Shown: piece after piece, positions 45,537 to 54,479 of the stretch
How the letters are laid out: each line of letters begins with the position of its first letter
Position numbering within the stretch: position 1 is the first letter of the stretch
DNA from: Mesobaculum littorinae
Lineage (GTDB): Bacteria > Pseudomonadota > Alphaproteobacteria > Rhodobacterales > Rhodobacteraceae
NCBI RefSeq assembly: GCF_004011175.1
Contig: NZ_RQXX01000010.1
Location: 1-60,054, forward strand
Direction: 5' to 3'
DNA length: 60,054 nucleotides
Translations under genes and position numbers: made by a program
Notes under the pieces: generated by a model
What the model was told of the DNA's origin: nothing
Databases searched by the model: none
The model's input: the letters and a program-made list of their open reading frames with translations, nothing else

Positions 45537-48191
45537 ATGTCCGAAGATGCCCGCCCCTCTCCCGATGCCCTTCTGCGCGAAGCCGAGCGTGAGCGGCGCG
45601 GCAGTCTGAAGATCTTTCTCGGCGCCGCGCCCGGCGTCGGGAAAACCTACGAGATGCTCCTCGAAGGAACCGAGAAGCGCGAGGCGGGCGCCGATGTGGC
45701 GATCGGCATCGTCGAGACGCACGGCCGCGCCGAGACCGAGGCGATGGTTGCCGACCTTCCCGTCGTCCCGCGTCGCACTATCGATTACCGGAGCCAGGTG
45801 CTTACCGAGATGGACCTCGACGCGCTGCTGGAGCGCAGGCCCGACATCGCGCTGGTTGACGAACTGGCCCACACCAACGCGCCCGGAAGCCGCCACCCGA
45901 AACGCTGGCAGGACATTGCGGAACTCCTGGATGCGGGCATCGACGTGATGACCACGGTCAATATCCAGCATGTCGAAAGCCTGAACGACATCGTCGGCTC
46001 CTTCACGCATGTCCGCATTCGTGAGACCGTGCCGGACAGGGTCTTCGAGAATGCCGAGATCGAACTGATCGACCTGCCGCCCGAAGACCTCATCGCCCGT
46101 CTCGAAGCGGGCAAGATCTATGTGCCCGAACAGGCGCGCCAGGCGCTCGACCATTTTTTCTCGACCGGCAATCTCCTTGCCCTGAGAGAGCTCGCCCTGC
46201 GCCACGCGGCAAACTATGTCGACGCTCGGATGCACGAGCATCAAAGCCTGACCGGCAAGGACGGCACATATGCCGGCGGGCAGCGCGTGCTGGTCGCGGT
46301 GTCCGAGGAACCCGGCAGCGAACGCATACTTCGCGCGGCGAAGCGGCTTGCAGACGCGCTCAAGGCGCCGATGACAGCCCTCTACGTCGAGACCCCGAGT
46401 GCGGCCCGGTATTCCGACGAGGATCGCACGACGCTGGCGCGCACCCTGTCGCTCGCCGCCACCTTCGGAGCGGCGCTCGTCTCGGTTCCCGCGACCTCGG
46501 TTCCCGAGGCGATCCTGTCGCAATGCCGCGAAACACGCGCGACACAGCTGGTCATCGGTAAATCGCGGGACCGTTCACGCTGGGGCCGGCGTCGCGACCG
46601 AGTGCTGCGCGAACTTCTCGACAACGCCAAGGGGGTCGCCGTCCATGTCATCCCGCTCGAGGGAGAGCGGTCAACCGGCGCCTTTACGTCCCGTATCCTG
46701 CGCGGCTCTTGGCGCGGCGATCTGATCGCGCTTGCCCTCGTCGGGGCGCTTACCGCTCTCGCCTATGCCGCCGAGCCGTGGTTAGGCCGTGGACCTGTCG
46801 ACCTGCTGTACCTCGTGCCCGTGATTGCCAGCGCGAGCCTCTATGGGTTCCGCGCGGGACTGGTCGCAGCGATCGCAGCAGGAATTGCCTATAACTTCTT
46901 CTTCCTGCCGCCGATCTACACCTTCATCATCTACTCGCCCGCCAACGTCATCACGGCAATCCTTCTGGTGCTCGTCGCGCTCCTGACCGGGCAGCTTGCA
47001 GCCCGCGCGCGCGCCGCAGCGGCGCTGGCAATGCGCAGCGCGCGCGAGAACGCCGCACTGGCGCGCTTCGCGACACGTCTCGGCGCGGTGAACGAGCCGA
47101 CCGAGACGGCACAGATCGTCTGCGACGAGGTGCGCGCGCTGCTTGCCGTGCAGACCATCGTGCTGCACGCATCAAAGGAGGGCGCCCGCATCACGGCCTC
47201 GGGTCAGGCCGAGCCAACTCTGACATCCGTCGATCATGCCGCCGCGAGCTGGGCGCTGGAACATGGCGAGCCGGCGGGAAACGGAACCGACACTCTGACC
47301 GCAAGCGTATGGCAATTCCGCCCTCTGAAGACCTCGCTCGGTGTCCTGGCGGTGCTCGGCCTGCGCGGACCGCCGGGCCGCGCGCCGATCCCCGCGGAAC
47401 GCGCCGCGCTGGCCGAGAGTCTGATCGACCAGGCCGCGCTCGCCCACGAGCGGCTCAAGCTGGAGCTCGACATGCGCGAGGTCGAGGTCGTGCGTCAGCG
47501 AGATACGCTGCGGGCCACGCTTCTCGCCTCGCTCAGTCACGATCTGCGCACCCCTCTGACCGCCGTGACAGCAGCCGCCGAAGCGATGCGACCCTCCGGC
47601 GAGGACGCCGATCTCGTCGAGACGGTCCGCATGGAAGCCCGTCGCCTGGGCCGGTTCCTGTCGGATCTCCTTGACCTCACGCGCATCGAGGAAGGCGCGG
47701 TCACTCCGGATTTCACCGCGACGGATCTGACCGACGTCGTGAGTTCGGCCCTGGCGGATCTGCCCAAGTCCTACGCGCACCGCGAGATCGAAACGACCAT
47801 TGACCCGAACGTGCCATTCGTGCGCGCCGACGCGGTTCTCTTGCACCACGCGCTGCTGAATCTTGTCGACAACGCCTTGAAGTATTCGCCCGACGACACT
47901 CCCGTCCATGTCGTTGCGCGCATGGGGCGACGCGGACCGGTCATCGACGTTCTCGATCACGGCCCGGGCATACCGAACGGCGCCGAGCTCCGCATATTCG
48001 ACCGTTTCGCGCGCGGCGAGACCTCAGATCGCACCGGTGGTTCGGGGCTCGGGCTCGCGATCGTGAAGGGCTTCGCCGACGCGATGGGCTTCGGGGTCGA
48101 GGCGAGCCGTCGACAACGGGGCGGATCACGTTTCTCGATCCGCATTCCGAAGGATGCGGTCGTCAATATCGACCTGGAGGACATCGCGTGA
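45537..48191 (+). CDS. kdpD: Osmosensitive K+ channel histidine kinase
   Basis: This 884-aa sensor kinase has an N-terminal KdpD domain with P-loop GAAPGVGKTYEML and DELAHTNAPGSRHPKR. A Usp-like domain follows (RVLVAVSEEPGSERILRAAK), then four membrane helices near residues 395-490, a GAF-like region, HisKA (SLSHDLRTPLTAVTAAAEAM, phospho-His) and an ATPase domain (LLNLVDNALKYSPDD, DHGPGI, GGSGLGLAIVKGFAD). All elements are intact. It senses low K+ or osmotic stress and phosphorylates KdpE. Its stop overlaps the kdpE GTG start (GTGA). Confidence 0.96.
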   Translation: MSEDARPSPDALLREAERERRGSLKIFLGAAPGVGKTYEMLLEGTEKREAGADVAIGIVETHGRAETEAMVADLPVVPRRTIDYRSQVLTEMDLDALLERRPDIALVDELAHTNAPGSRHPKRWQDIAELLDAGIDVMTTVNIQHVESLNDIVGSFTHVRIRETVPDRVFENAEIELIDLPPEDLIARLEAGKIYVPEQARQALDHFFSTGNLLALRELALRHAANYVDARMHEHQSLTGKDGTYAGGQRVLVAVSEEPGSERILRAAKRLADALKAPMTALYVETPSAARYSDEDRTTLARTLSLAATFGAALVSVPATSVPEAILSQCRETRATQLVIGKSRDRSRWGRRRDRVLRELLDNAKGVAVHVIPLEGERSTGAFTSRILRGSWRGDLIALALVGALTALAYAAEPWLGRGPVDLLYLVPVIASASLYGFRAGLVAAIAAGIAYNFFFLPPIYTFIIYSPANVITAILLVLVALLTGQLAARARAAAALAMRSARENAALARFATRLGAVNEPTETAQIVCDEVRALLAVQTIVLHASKEGARITASGQAEPTLTSVDHAAASWALEHGEPAGNGTDTLTASVWQFRPLKTSLGVLAVLGLRGPPGRAPIPAERAALAESLIDQAALAHERLKLELDMREVEVVRQRDTLRATLLASLSHDLRTPLTAVTAAAEAMRPSGEDADLVETVRMEARRLGRFLSDLLDLTRIEEGAVTPDFTATDLTDVVSSALADLPKSYAHREIETTIDPNVPFVRADAVLLHHALLNLVDNALKYSPDDTPVHVVARMGRRGPVIDVLDHGPGIPNGAELRIFDRFARGETSDRTGGSGLGLAIVKGFADAMGFGVEASRRQRGGSRFSIRIPKDAVVNIDLEDIA

Positions 48192-48874
48192 CCGACCACA
48201 TCCTGATCGTAGATGACGAATTGGCAATCCGCCGACTACTTAGGGTATCCGCAGAGCGTGGAGGCTATTCCGTGGTCGAGGCCGCCAACGCGGCGGAGGC
48301 GATTTCAAAGTCTGATCGCGCAAGACCACGGCTCGTCCTCCTCGATCTGGGGCTACCGGACCGGGACGGGCTGGAGCTCATCCCGTCTTTCGTATCCCGC
48401 GACGTGCCGGTCATCGTGCTGACCGCACGCGAGGCTTCGGCAGAAAAGGTTGCCGCACTGGATCTGGGTGCTGACGACTACGTCACGAAACCCTTCGACA
48501 GCGATGAGCTGCTGGCGCGGATAAGACGTTGCCTGCGCCGGTCCGACAAGGAGCATGGACGCAGGCGGCGGCTGGTGGTCGGCCCTGTTGAGATCGACCT
48601 CGATGGCCACGCGGTCCTGAAGTCAGGCGCGCCCGTGAAACTGACGCCGAAAGAGTTCGCACTTCTGGCCGAGCTCGCAGGTCATCCCGGGAAGGTCCTG
48701 ACCCACACCCATCTCCTGCGCGAAGTATGGGGGCCCGCTCACACCGAGAGCATCGAATATCTGCGAGTGACGGTCCGGGCGCTGCGAAAGAAAATCGAAG
48801 ATGATCCCGCCAGACCACGATGGCTGCTGAATGAGCCAGGGGTCGGCTATCGGTTCGAGGAGGCACCAAGTTAG
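48188..48874 (+). CDS. kdpE: KDP operon response regulator
   Basis: This 228-aa OmpR-type response regulator has acidic pocket ILIVDDE, phospho-acceptor Asp in VLLDLGLPDRDG, TAREAS and the conserved Lys in DDYVTKPFDSDELLAR. A C-terminal winged helix follows (LTPKEFALLAELAGHPGKVL, REVWGPAHTESIEYLRVTVR). It starts with GTG overlapping kdpD. It activates the kdp promoter under K+ limitation. Confidence 0.96.
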   Translation: MTDHILIVDDELAIRRLLRVSAERGGYSVVEAANAAEAISKSDRARPRLVLLDLGLPDRDGLELIPSFVSRDVPVIVLTAREASAEKVAALDLGADDYVTKPFDSDELLARIRRCLRRSDKEHGRRRRLVVGPVEIDLDGHAVLKSGAPVKLTPKEFALLAELAGHPGKVLTHTHLLREVWGPAHTESIEYLRVTVRALRKKIEDDPARPRWLLNEPGVGYRFEEAPS

Positions 48875-48899
48875 CATAGCCTGAGGGTCGATGACCCAT

Positions 48900-49250
48900 G
48901 ACTCTCGTCTTGCATATGCTGCAACTTCGCTGCTTTCGACGCTTTAACTTGGTCCATTGCGGAGTTCGGCCATTATCTCGCAGGCCCGGACATGGATCTA
49001 GGGTCAGGACCCGTTCTCTCTCAAAGCCACGATCTCCGAGCAGCCACTTAACATTGGGTAACCCGCTGACCAGCGCACGCGCCCCGATGTAATCGCTGAC
49101 GGGGCCGACGGTCAGGAACAGGACAATGGCGCGGCCTGACCTGCGATCTCCGCACGGCATGCGCCGGTACATCACCGGAATCCAGCGGTTGAAGTGGAAC
49201 TATTCATCCTGACGATTGAGGTAGCGACGGGGCCGCATGGTGCCCTCGTG
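48900..49250 (-). pseudogene. IS5-family transposase remnant
   Basis: The minus strand reads FLTVGPVSDYIGARALVSGL then LLGDRGFERERVL. This is the DDE-domain stretch of IS5/IS427-type transposases (consensus LTAGQ-SDY-GA--LL, LL-DRGYD). Upstream YRRMPCGDRRSGRAIVLF has lost the usual register, with a stop further 5'. The C-terminal third is missing or scrambled. No terminal inverted repeats were recognised, so this is an old fragment; limits are approximate. Confidence 0.7.
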
Positions 49251-49476
49251 GAAATGACACACCGCCCGACCTGACGGCGGCTCGTGCAAGCTGAGTGCAA
49301 GATCTGCGCGCTCGCCATCGGAGATCGCCGGAGCAGATCTCCAAAACTCTACTATTTCATACGGTTAGTGAAGTTTTGGCTCCGGCGGTAGGGCGCGGAG
49401 CAAAATTCGACCGCTTCTGAAGTCATTGAAAACGCTGGCATTTGCGCTGCGCGGGTCGCTGTCTGTGTTACGCCGA

Positions 49477-49496
49477 TGTGCTACAATTGTAGCACA
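49477..49496. promoter_or_regulatory. 20-bp perfect palindrome, operator-like
   Basis: TGTGCTACAATTGTAGCACA reads identically on both strands. AT-centred palindromes of this form are typical operators of RHH or AbrB-like antitoxins. No toxin or antitoxin gene follows within 50 bp on either side. Confidence 0.7.
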
Positions 49497-49544
49497 AGGG
49501 AAGGGTATCCAGTTTGGTCGGACGGTCCAAGCAGTTCCCGGGGG

Positions 49545-51767
49545 TTAGCTACGACTAAGTGTATCCGGTCCGGCGATCAGCCGCCTCATTGCCGCGCCGT
49601 GGAGCTCTCGGACCTCGATGAGCGCGGCTGTCACTTCATTTAGCTGGCCGATGTGTGGCGTGAGGAGTTTCGTGGCGTGGTTCATGGCCTGAACCAGCTT
49701 CGCCCTCACCCTCTGCCTCTCCTCCTCGGTCAGCCTGTGCATGTCGGCAGGCCCCAGCCAGCTATCGCCGTTGCGGCCAAGGCCCAGCTCTCGGTCCATT
49801 TGCAGAATTAGCCCTGTGGCCAAGGCAAGATCGCTTTCCGTGTCTCCTCCCGCGCCGCCAGAGATCGTGCCCAGAACCAGCCGCTCGGCCGCGCGGCCGG
49901 CCATCAGGATCACAAGCTCTCTTTCAATCTCCTCGACCGTCAGCTCGACGAAGGTCGAACGGCGTTCGGTCCGACCGTCGCGGTCAGAGAGGCTGAGCTT
50001 AACGACAGATCCCGGAACCAGCAGTTCGGCGGCAAGCGCGTGACCGGCTTCATGAGTGGCGATACGGCGGAGCAGTTCCGGGTTGGGCCGATCGATTCCG
50101 AGGTGTCGGCGCATCAGGTCGGTTGACATGGGCAGACGTTGCCGCCGCGCGTGGGCAGTGGCGGCACGCATTGCGGCGTCGAGTTCGGCGGGGGTTTTGC
50201 CGACTGCGGCGCGGGCCAGACTGTCGATCTCGTTCTCCGGCAGCGTATCTGCCAGCACCTTGGCCATGATACGACTGATATCCGCGAGCGACGGAAGTGG
50301 CATCTGCTGGACCTGGTCAAACCGGCCAGGTCGCGTGATGGCAGGGTCCAATCTGCCCAGCTGGTTGCATGCCCCGATCAGGATCACGCCCTGGGTGCGT
50401 GCTAGTCGGTCGATTTGCTGGAGGAATCCGTTCACGACTTGCGTTCTGTAGCTCATCCCATGCTGATCCCCGCCGAAGCGCGATCCGACCGCGTCGATTT
50501 CATCGATGAACAGGACGCAGGGCACTTTCGCGACCGCCTCGCCGAAACACTTGATCATCGCGGCGAACATATGTCCAAGATGTCCCTGGGACTGCCAGTC
50601 AGCAAAGCTGCCCTCGACCAGGGCGATCCCAGCGGCCTCGGCCAGCTGCCGGGCAAGATAGGTCTTGCCCGTCCCCGGGGCGCCGTGAACGAGGAGCGAG
50701 CGGGACATCTCGCTCCAGTTCAGATCGCCGGCCTGCCACGCCGCAAGGTCCTCCACGATGTTCCGGACAGCCTGGTGCGCGGGCGTGGTGCCGTCGATGA
50801 TGGCCGGGCCGCAGCGCTCTCGCGCGACCTCTTCAGCGGGCGCCGTCCTGGTCATCAACGAGATCCGTTTGGCAACCTCTTGCGCCGTCGGCGCGCGGCA
50901 CGCCATCGCCAGATGTCCCGCCTCCAAGCTGGCCAGGCTCTCGTCGTCGGGCAAGATCGCCCTGACGCTGTCGGCATCGATCCTTCCGGTCGCGCTGTGG
51001 CTGACACTCAAAGCGAAGAGCAGGATATCCGCATTCAGCTTCTTCAGGGTCAGAATGCGCGCGCCGGTCTCGCCGTAGGCTACGAGATCTGGCAGGTGCT
51101 CCTGCTTCGCGACCGGCAGCAGGATTGGCGCCGGATAGTGGAGCAAGCGCTCCAGTTCCTTTTCCACGACCGGCCGGTCAGGCAGCTGTAGCACCGGGTT
51201 CGGCGCGGACTTGGGCGCCCTGCTGTGAGTCGACCAGCCCTCCGGCAGCATTGCCCCAGTCAGCAACTTTCCGAGGTAGAGGGTGGGTTCGAGGCCGACC
51301 AGGATCGTCAACGCTCCGGGTTGGAGGCTCGCCTCCCAGCTCTCCGCATCCCGGAAGGTTGCGGCAAGGCGCGCCAGCAGGATCACGTCGCGGAGGGGAA
51401 GCGGGATGGCGGGACGGGTGCTGCCGTCCTGAGCGGTGGCGAAGGGATCGCCGCCGTCTGCCGCGATCGCGTGCCACTCGTCCTGCGGCAGATGAGGCGC
51501 GCTGTTGACGTGACCCATGGCCACGGCGGCGGACTCCATCCCGGAGGCCGCGGGGCACGAAGGCGGTTTCGGGCTGTCGCCGCCTTCATACTCCATCAAA
51601 GTGTCAACTGCGGCGGTGTCGCCGGCCGTGGCACGCCGTTCGAGATCGAAGATGTCAGCTTCGGTCGCGCGCAGGCGCGCGATGCAGTCCTGGGCGTAGG
51701 CCCACCACTGCGGGCGCTTCGCGCCATTTTTCTTTGGAAGGGGGGATTGGGGGGAAGGTTGGGTCAT
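49545..51767 (-). CDS. FtsH-like AAA ATPase with M41 metalloprotease domain, no membrane segments
   Basis: The N-terminal 330 residues of this 740-aa protein are unlike FtsH and carry no hydrophobic helices. Then comes an AAA module: Walker A HGAPGTGKTYLARQLAEAAG, Walker B CVLFIDEIDAVGSRFGG, sensor GVILIGACNQLGRLDPAI and arginine finger RPGRFDQV. The C-terminal third is an M41 peptidase with zinc motif HEAGH in RRIATHEAGHALAAELL and GGAGGDTESDLALATGLI. AAGGAG precedes ATG 51767; the upstream open frame is not homologous. It should degrade soluble substrates in the cytosol. It stands alone in accessory DNA. Confidence 0.85.
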   Translation of the reverse strand: MTQPSPQSPLPKKNGAKRPQWWAYAQDCIARLRATEADIFDLERRATAGDTAAVDTLMEYEGGDSPKPPSCPAASGMESAAVAMGHVNSAPHLPQDEWHAIAADGGDPFATAQDGSTRPAIPLPLRDVILLARLAATFRDAESWEASLQPGALTILVGLEPTLYLGKLLTGAMLPEGWSTHSRAPKSAPNPVLQLPDRPVVEKELERLLHYPAPILLPVAKQEHLPDLVAYGETGARILTLKKLNADILLFALSVSHSATGRIDADSVRAILPDDESLASLEAGHLAMACRAPTAQEVAKRISLMTRTAPAEEVARERCGPAIIDGTTPAHQAVRNIVEDLAAWQAGDLNWSEMSRSLLVHGAPGTGKTYLARQLAEAAGIALVEGSFADWQSQGHLGHMFAAMIKCFGEAVAKVPCVLFIDEIDAVGSRFGGDQHGMSYRTQVVNGFLQQIDRLARTQGVILIGACNQLGRLDPAITRPGRFDQVQQMPLPSLADISRIMAKVLADTLPENEIDSLARAAVGKTPAELDAAMRAATAHARRQRLPMSTDLMRRHLGIDRPNPELLRRIATHEAGHALAAELLVPGSVVKLSLSDRDGRTERRSTFVELTVEEIERELVILMAGRAAERLVLGTISGGAGGDTESDLALATGLILQMDRELGLGRNGDSWLGPADMHRLTEEERQRVRAKLVQAMNHATKLLTPHIGQLNEVTAALIEVRELHGAAMRRLIAGPDTLSRS

Positions 51768-52005
51768 TGTCAGCTCCTTACTGTACGGATCAGGACGCCC
51801 GGGTTGGGGCCGCGATCCGGAAGGGGGCGTGGAAAGGTTCAGGCAAGAGGAGTTGGCGCTGTCCGGGATGAGGGAGGCACGGCGCAGGTGAGGGCGTCCC
51901 GCACACTGTGGTGTGCGGGTTTCGCTTCCGGGAGAGCGGGCCGGGCCGCTGTGGCGGCTCCGGATCAAGTCAGAACCGTTCCGGAACCGGGCCACGCTTG
52001 GGCCG

Positions 52006-53007
52006 CTATTTTTTTCGGATGTCGTCCAGGTGCTTCAGAATGAGCGGCGCGATCTCGATCCCGTAGATCTCGCTCTTGACCGACAGCCAGTCCCGAAAGT
52101 GATCATGCGGAATGATCGCGTCCGGATGAGACTTCTTCAGCGCGCGGTGGAGGGCCTTCTCCTGACACAGCGCGGCGTGGCCGCTTGGCTGCGGAACGGT
52201 CCGCAGAAGCTCTGCCTGGATTCCGGATTGCAGCAAGAGCTGGTGGTGCAGACGCGACTGCGGGTCGCGCGAGAAGCCGAGCTTTACGACCTTCAGTCCG
52301 GTCGGAAGCTCCAGTCGAATGGCATAGAGGTTGCTTGGCGCGGTGGCCCAGCCCTCTCCACATTCCGTACATTGAAAGCGACCGCTCTGCATGTTCGCGC
52401 GGGCCACCCTCTGCGTGTGACCACAGCCGTGCTGATAGATCCGGTAGTTCGGGTTGCCTTCCGGATCGCTTCCCAGCAGTTGCCACCCCCGATCCGCTGC
52501 TTCCTCGGCTTCCTTTCCGGAATGGCAGGTCTCGCAGCGCAACTTGCAGTGGCCGCCTGCGATCCGTTCGATCTGTCCGAACTGGCGGCGCAGGGTGTGG
52601 CCACATGGCGCGCGATAGACGCCAAGCTTGTGGTATTCCGGGTCGTAGCCCTGAAACTCCAAGCCTGCCTTCTGCGCCATTGCCAGGATGGCGTGATGCC
52701 TGCAACTCGCACAAGCTGGCTGGGCAGTGCGTAGGGTGAAGAGTTTCTGCGCCGTCATGGCGCCACAGGTGTGGCACCGCAGCACAACATGGAACTTGTC
52801 CCGGACTCTGCGGATCAGGTCGAAGCCCTTGGACTGGGCAATTGCGTTCCACTCCGTTTTGATCGGTCCTGCATAGGTACGGGACCAGCCATCCACAGAG
52901 AGCTTCCGGGAGCCGCGCGGCAGGAACAGCTTATTCCGGGACGTGCCGATGTAGATATGCGGGCGAACGGGTGCGGGTTTGAGTGAGAAATGTGAGGGAT
53001 GAGCCAT
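52006..53007 (-). CDS. Zinc-ribbon protein with C-terminal T5orf172/GIY-YIG-like domain
   Basis: This 333-aa protein has paired Cys/His motifs in tandem: CHTCG with CASCR, then CGH with CETC, then CGH with CTEC. The units share a pattern that includes RGWQLLGSDPEGNPNYRIY and GLEFQGYDPEYHKLGVYRAP. The C-terminus has LYAIRLELPTGLKVVKLGFS followed by DPQSRLHHQL, the start of a T5orf172/Mug113-type GIY-YIG-like nuclease fold. GGAGG precedes ATG 53007. A DNA-binding plus nicking role, as in homing or phage proteins, is plausible; function is unproven. Confidence 0.7.
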   Translation of the reverse strand: MAHPSHFSLKPAPVRPHIYIGTSRNKLFLPRGSRKLSVDGWSRTYAGPIKTEWNAIAQSKGFDLIRRVRDKFHVVLRCHTCGAMTAQKLFTLRTAQPACASCRHHAILAMAQKAGLEFQGYDPEYHKLGVYRAPCGHTLRRQFGQIERIAGGHCKLRCETCHSGKEAEEAADRGWQLLGSDPEGNPNYRIYQHGCGHTQRVARANMQSGRFQCTECGEGWATAPSNLYAIRLELPTGLKVVKLGFSRDPQSRLHHQLLLQSGIQAELLRTVPQPSGHAALCQEKALHRALKKSHPDAIIPHDHFRDWLSVKSEIYGIEIAPLILKHLDDIRKK

Positions 53008-53113
53008 TGCTGGACCTCCGGGAATATGTCGGCTGAGAACGCGGGCACGTTTGTTTGAGCCCTGACCCGTTACGGGACAGGGCATCAGGGTGCCGGGACG
53101 GTGTTTGTGGAGA

Positions 53114-53635
53114 TCAGGCGGCGAAGGGCTCGTATCCGGAGAAAGCCTCCGGGGTGGCCAAGGCATCAATCGGGTTCAACATGTCGAGATTGCAGATCTC
53201 GTCGAACTGCTGTTGACCGCGCGCGAGCATCTGTGCGACGCGCAGCGCCTCGGGGCAATTCCCGTACCAGGAAAACAGGTCCGGATGTCCCGCAACGACC
53301 TGGCGAGCAGTCCGAAGTTCGGCAGCGGTCTCGCAGCCGAGCGTCCAGTGCAAGTGACGCGCGAAACGCTGGAGCGGGACATCGCTCGGACGGGTAGCTG
53401 GTGCGTCGATGACGGAGCGGCAGCGACCGGTGGCACGCTCCCACCCGAGTTCCGCCTCCTTCAACCAATGATCGAATCCCGGATCGGACCAGAGGCCGTT
53501 CTCAATGTCGCGCTCAGCCTCGATCGCAGCGGCCAAGGCCGCGAGCAGGTGCGAGAAGTGGCCCGAGACGGGCGAATGACGGAAGTACGCGGGTTCATCC
53601 GCGCCAAAGCGCGTGCTAAGGCAGGTGTCAGCCAT
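53114..53635 (-). CDS. Hypothetical accessory protein
   Basis: This 173-aa protein with GGAG upstream of ATG 53635 has no family I recognise. It is soluble and helix-rich, with SHLLAALAAAIEAERDIENG, FARHLHWTLGCETAAELRTA and VAQMLARGQQQFDEICNLDM. The central His/Trp-rich part (WYGNCPEALRVA) may be a binding surface. It lies about 100 nt upstream of the zinc-ribbon gene on the same strand and is divergent from the RHH regulator. Such genes are common on alphaproteobacterial plasmids. Confidence 0.7.
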   Translation of the reverse strand: MADTCLSTRFGADEPAYFRHSPVSGHFSHLLAALAAAIEAERDIENGLWSDPGFDHWLKEAELGWERATGRCRSVIDAPATRPSDVPLQRFARHLHWTLGCETAAELRTARQVVAGHPDLFSWYGNCPEALRVAQMLARGQQQFDEICNLDMLNPIDALATPEAFSGYEPFAA

Positions 53636-53699
53636 GATCGATCTCCGATTGATCGGTTGTGGTTAGAGTGTGATGGGGAGGTCAGAGTCCCCGTCGCAC

Positions 53700-53728
53700 T
53701 TGACAATTTAGATTTACGATGTCATTTA
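53700..53728 (+). promoter_or_regulatory. Candidate promoter of the ribbon-helix-helix gene
   Basis: TTGACA (53700-53705) is followed after 17 nt by CATTTA (53723-53728), in AT-rich sequence about 30 nt ahead of the start codon. TTGAC (53700) is inverted as GTCAA (53729-53733), which could be an autoregulatory site. Confidence 0.4.
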
Positions 53729-53756
53729 GTCAAGTAGTTTCTTGAGGGAGATTCGC

Positions 53757-53936
53757 ATGGCTAAGATGGGACGTCCGCCGCGGGACACGGCCCCTGTTAC
53801 GATCCGTATGGATCAAAGCATGCTGAAGGCAATCGATGACTATCGCCGCGAACAAGAGGACCTGCCGTCGCGGCCGGAGGTTGTCAGGCGCGTGATGGAA
53901 AAGTGGCTTGCGACGCAGGGCCGAGAGCGACCTTGA
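53757..53936 (+). CDS. Ribbon-helix-helix (CopG-type) DNA-binding protein
   Basis: This 59-aa protein has TAPVTIRMDQSMLKAIDDYR followed by LPSRPEVVRRVMEKWLA, the strand-helix-helix pattern of CopG/Arc regulators. GAGGGAG lies 5 nt before ATG 53757. No toxin gene follows it, so it is more likely a local repressor of the divergent hypothetical gene, or an orphan antitoxin-like protein. Confidence 0.8.
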   Translation: MAKMGRPPRDTAPVTIRMDQSMLKAIDDYRREQEDLPSRPEVVRRVMEKWLATQGRERP

Positions 53937-54479
53937 GAGGGATCACTCAGCTTGATCGTTCAGAGTGAACGGGCTTGGTGACCTGGCCGCGCAGTTTTTG
54001 GGCGGCGATACCAGTCGCCCTGACCACCAACCCCTCTCCGACATAGGAGCAATGCGCGCCGAAGCCCCGAAGGAGCTGCTGAGCCCAGGGAACGAACCTT
54101 GCCCCTGAAACAGGGCTGGGCACCCAACGAACTCGAACGGCACCTCAGCTGCAATTGCCGAGCTCGCCTCGCACTAACGAAAGGTGCAGCTTCTCCGAAC
54201 CGGACTGGCGCGGAGGCGCGCGGAGGAGACGGTGCGTCCGAGATCCAAAATCTGAAGCCGGTCGAATCTGCCGTTAGCCGACCTATGCGATCTACGCCGC
54301 ATTTGCGAAGTCGGGTGCAGAAGGGCGGTTAGCTGCCGTTCGCTGCGTTCGCGAAGGAGAACCTCGGCCGCAACCTGAAAGCGGACATACAGGCGAGAAC
54401 CAAGGCCGAAGCCCCTTCGCTCGGCACCAGGGCAGGGAGCGGTCGTTCGCTGCAGGTCCGACTTCACAGGTTAGAAGAC
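53937..54479. other. Intergenic region with a repeated element
   Basis: About 540 bp without a supportable gene. It contains the first copy of the 28-bp repeat (54320-54347). Short frames on both strands lack family-like sequence. Confidence 0.5.
54320..54347 (+). repeat. 28-bp intergenic repeat, copy 1
   Basis: Matches 55691-55718 at 26 of 28 positions, same orientation; core AGCTGCCGTTCGCTGCG. The two copies flank the DUF4238-like gene. Confidence 0.85.

Larger units (their letters stand above)
48875..49544. other. Intergenic/accessory boundary region
   Basis: 670 bp marking the switch from the kdp locus to accessory DNA. It contains an IS5-type transposase remnant (about 48900-49250), AT-richer sequence around 49330-49440 and the 20-bp palindrome at 49477-49496. 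No intact gene. Confidence 0.6.
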
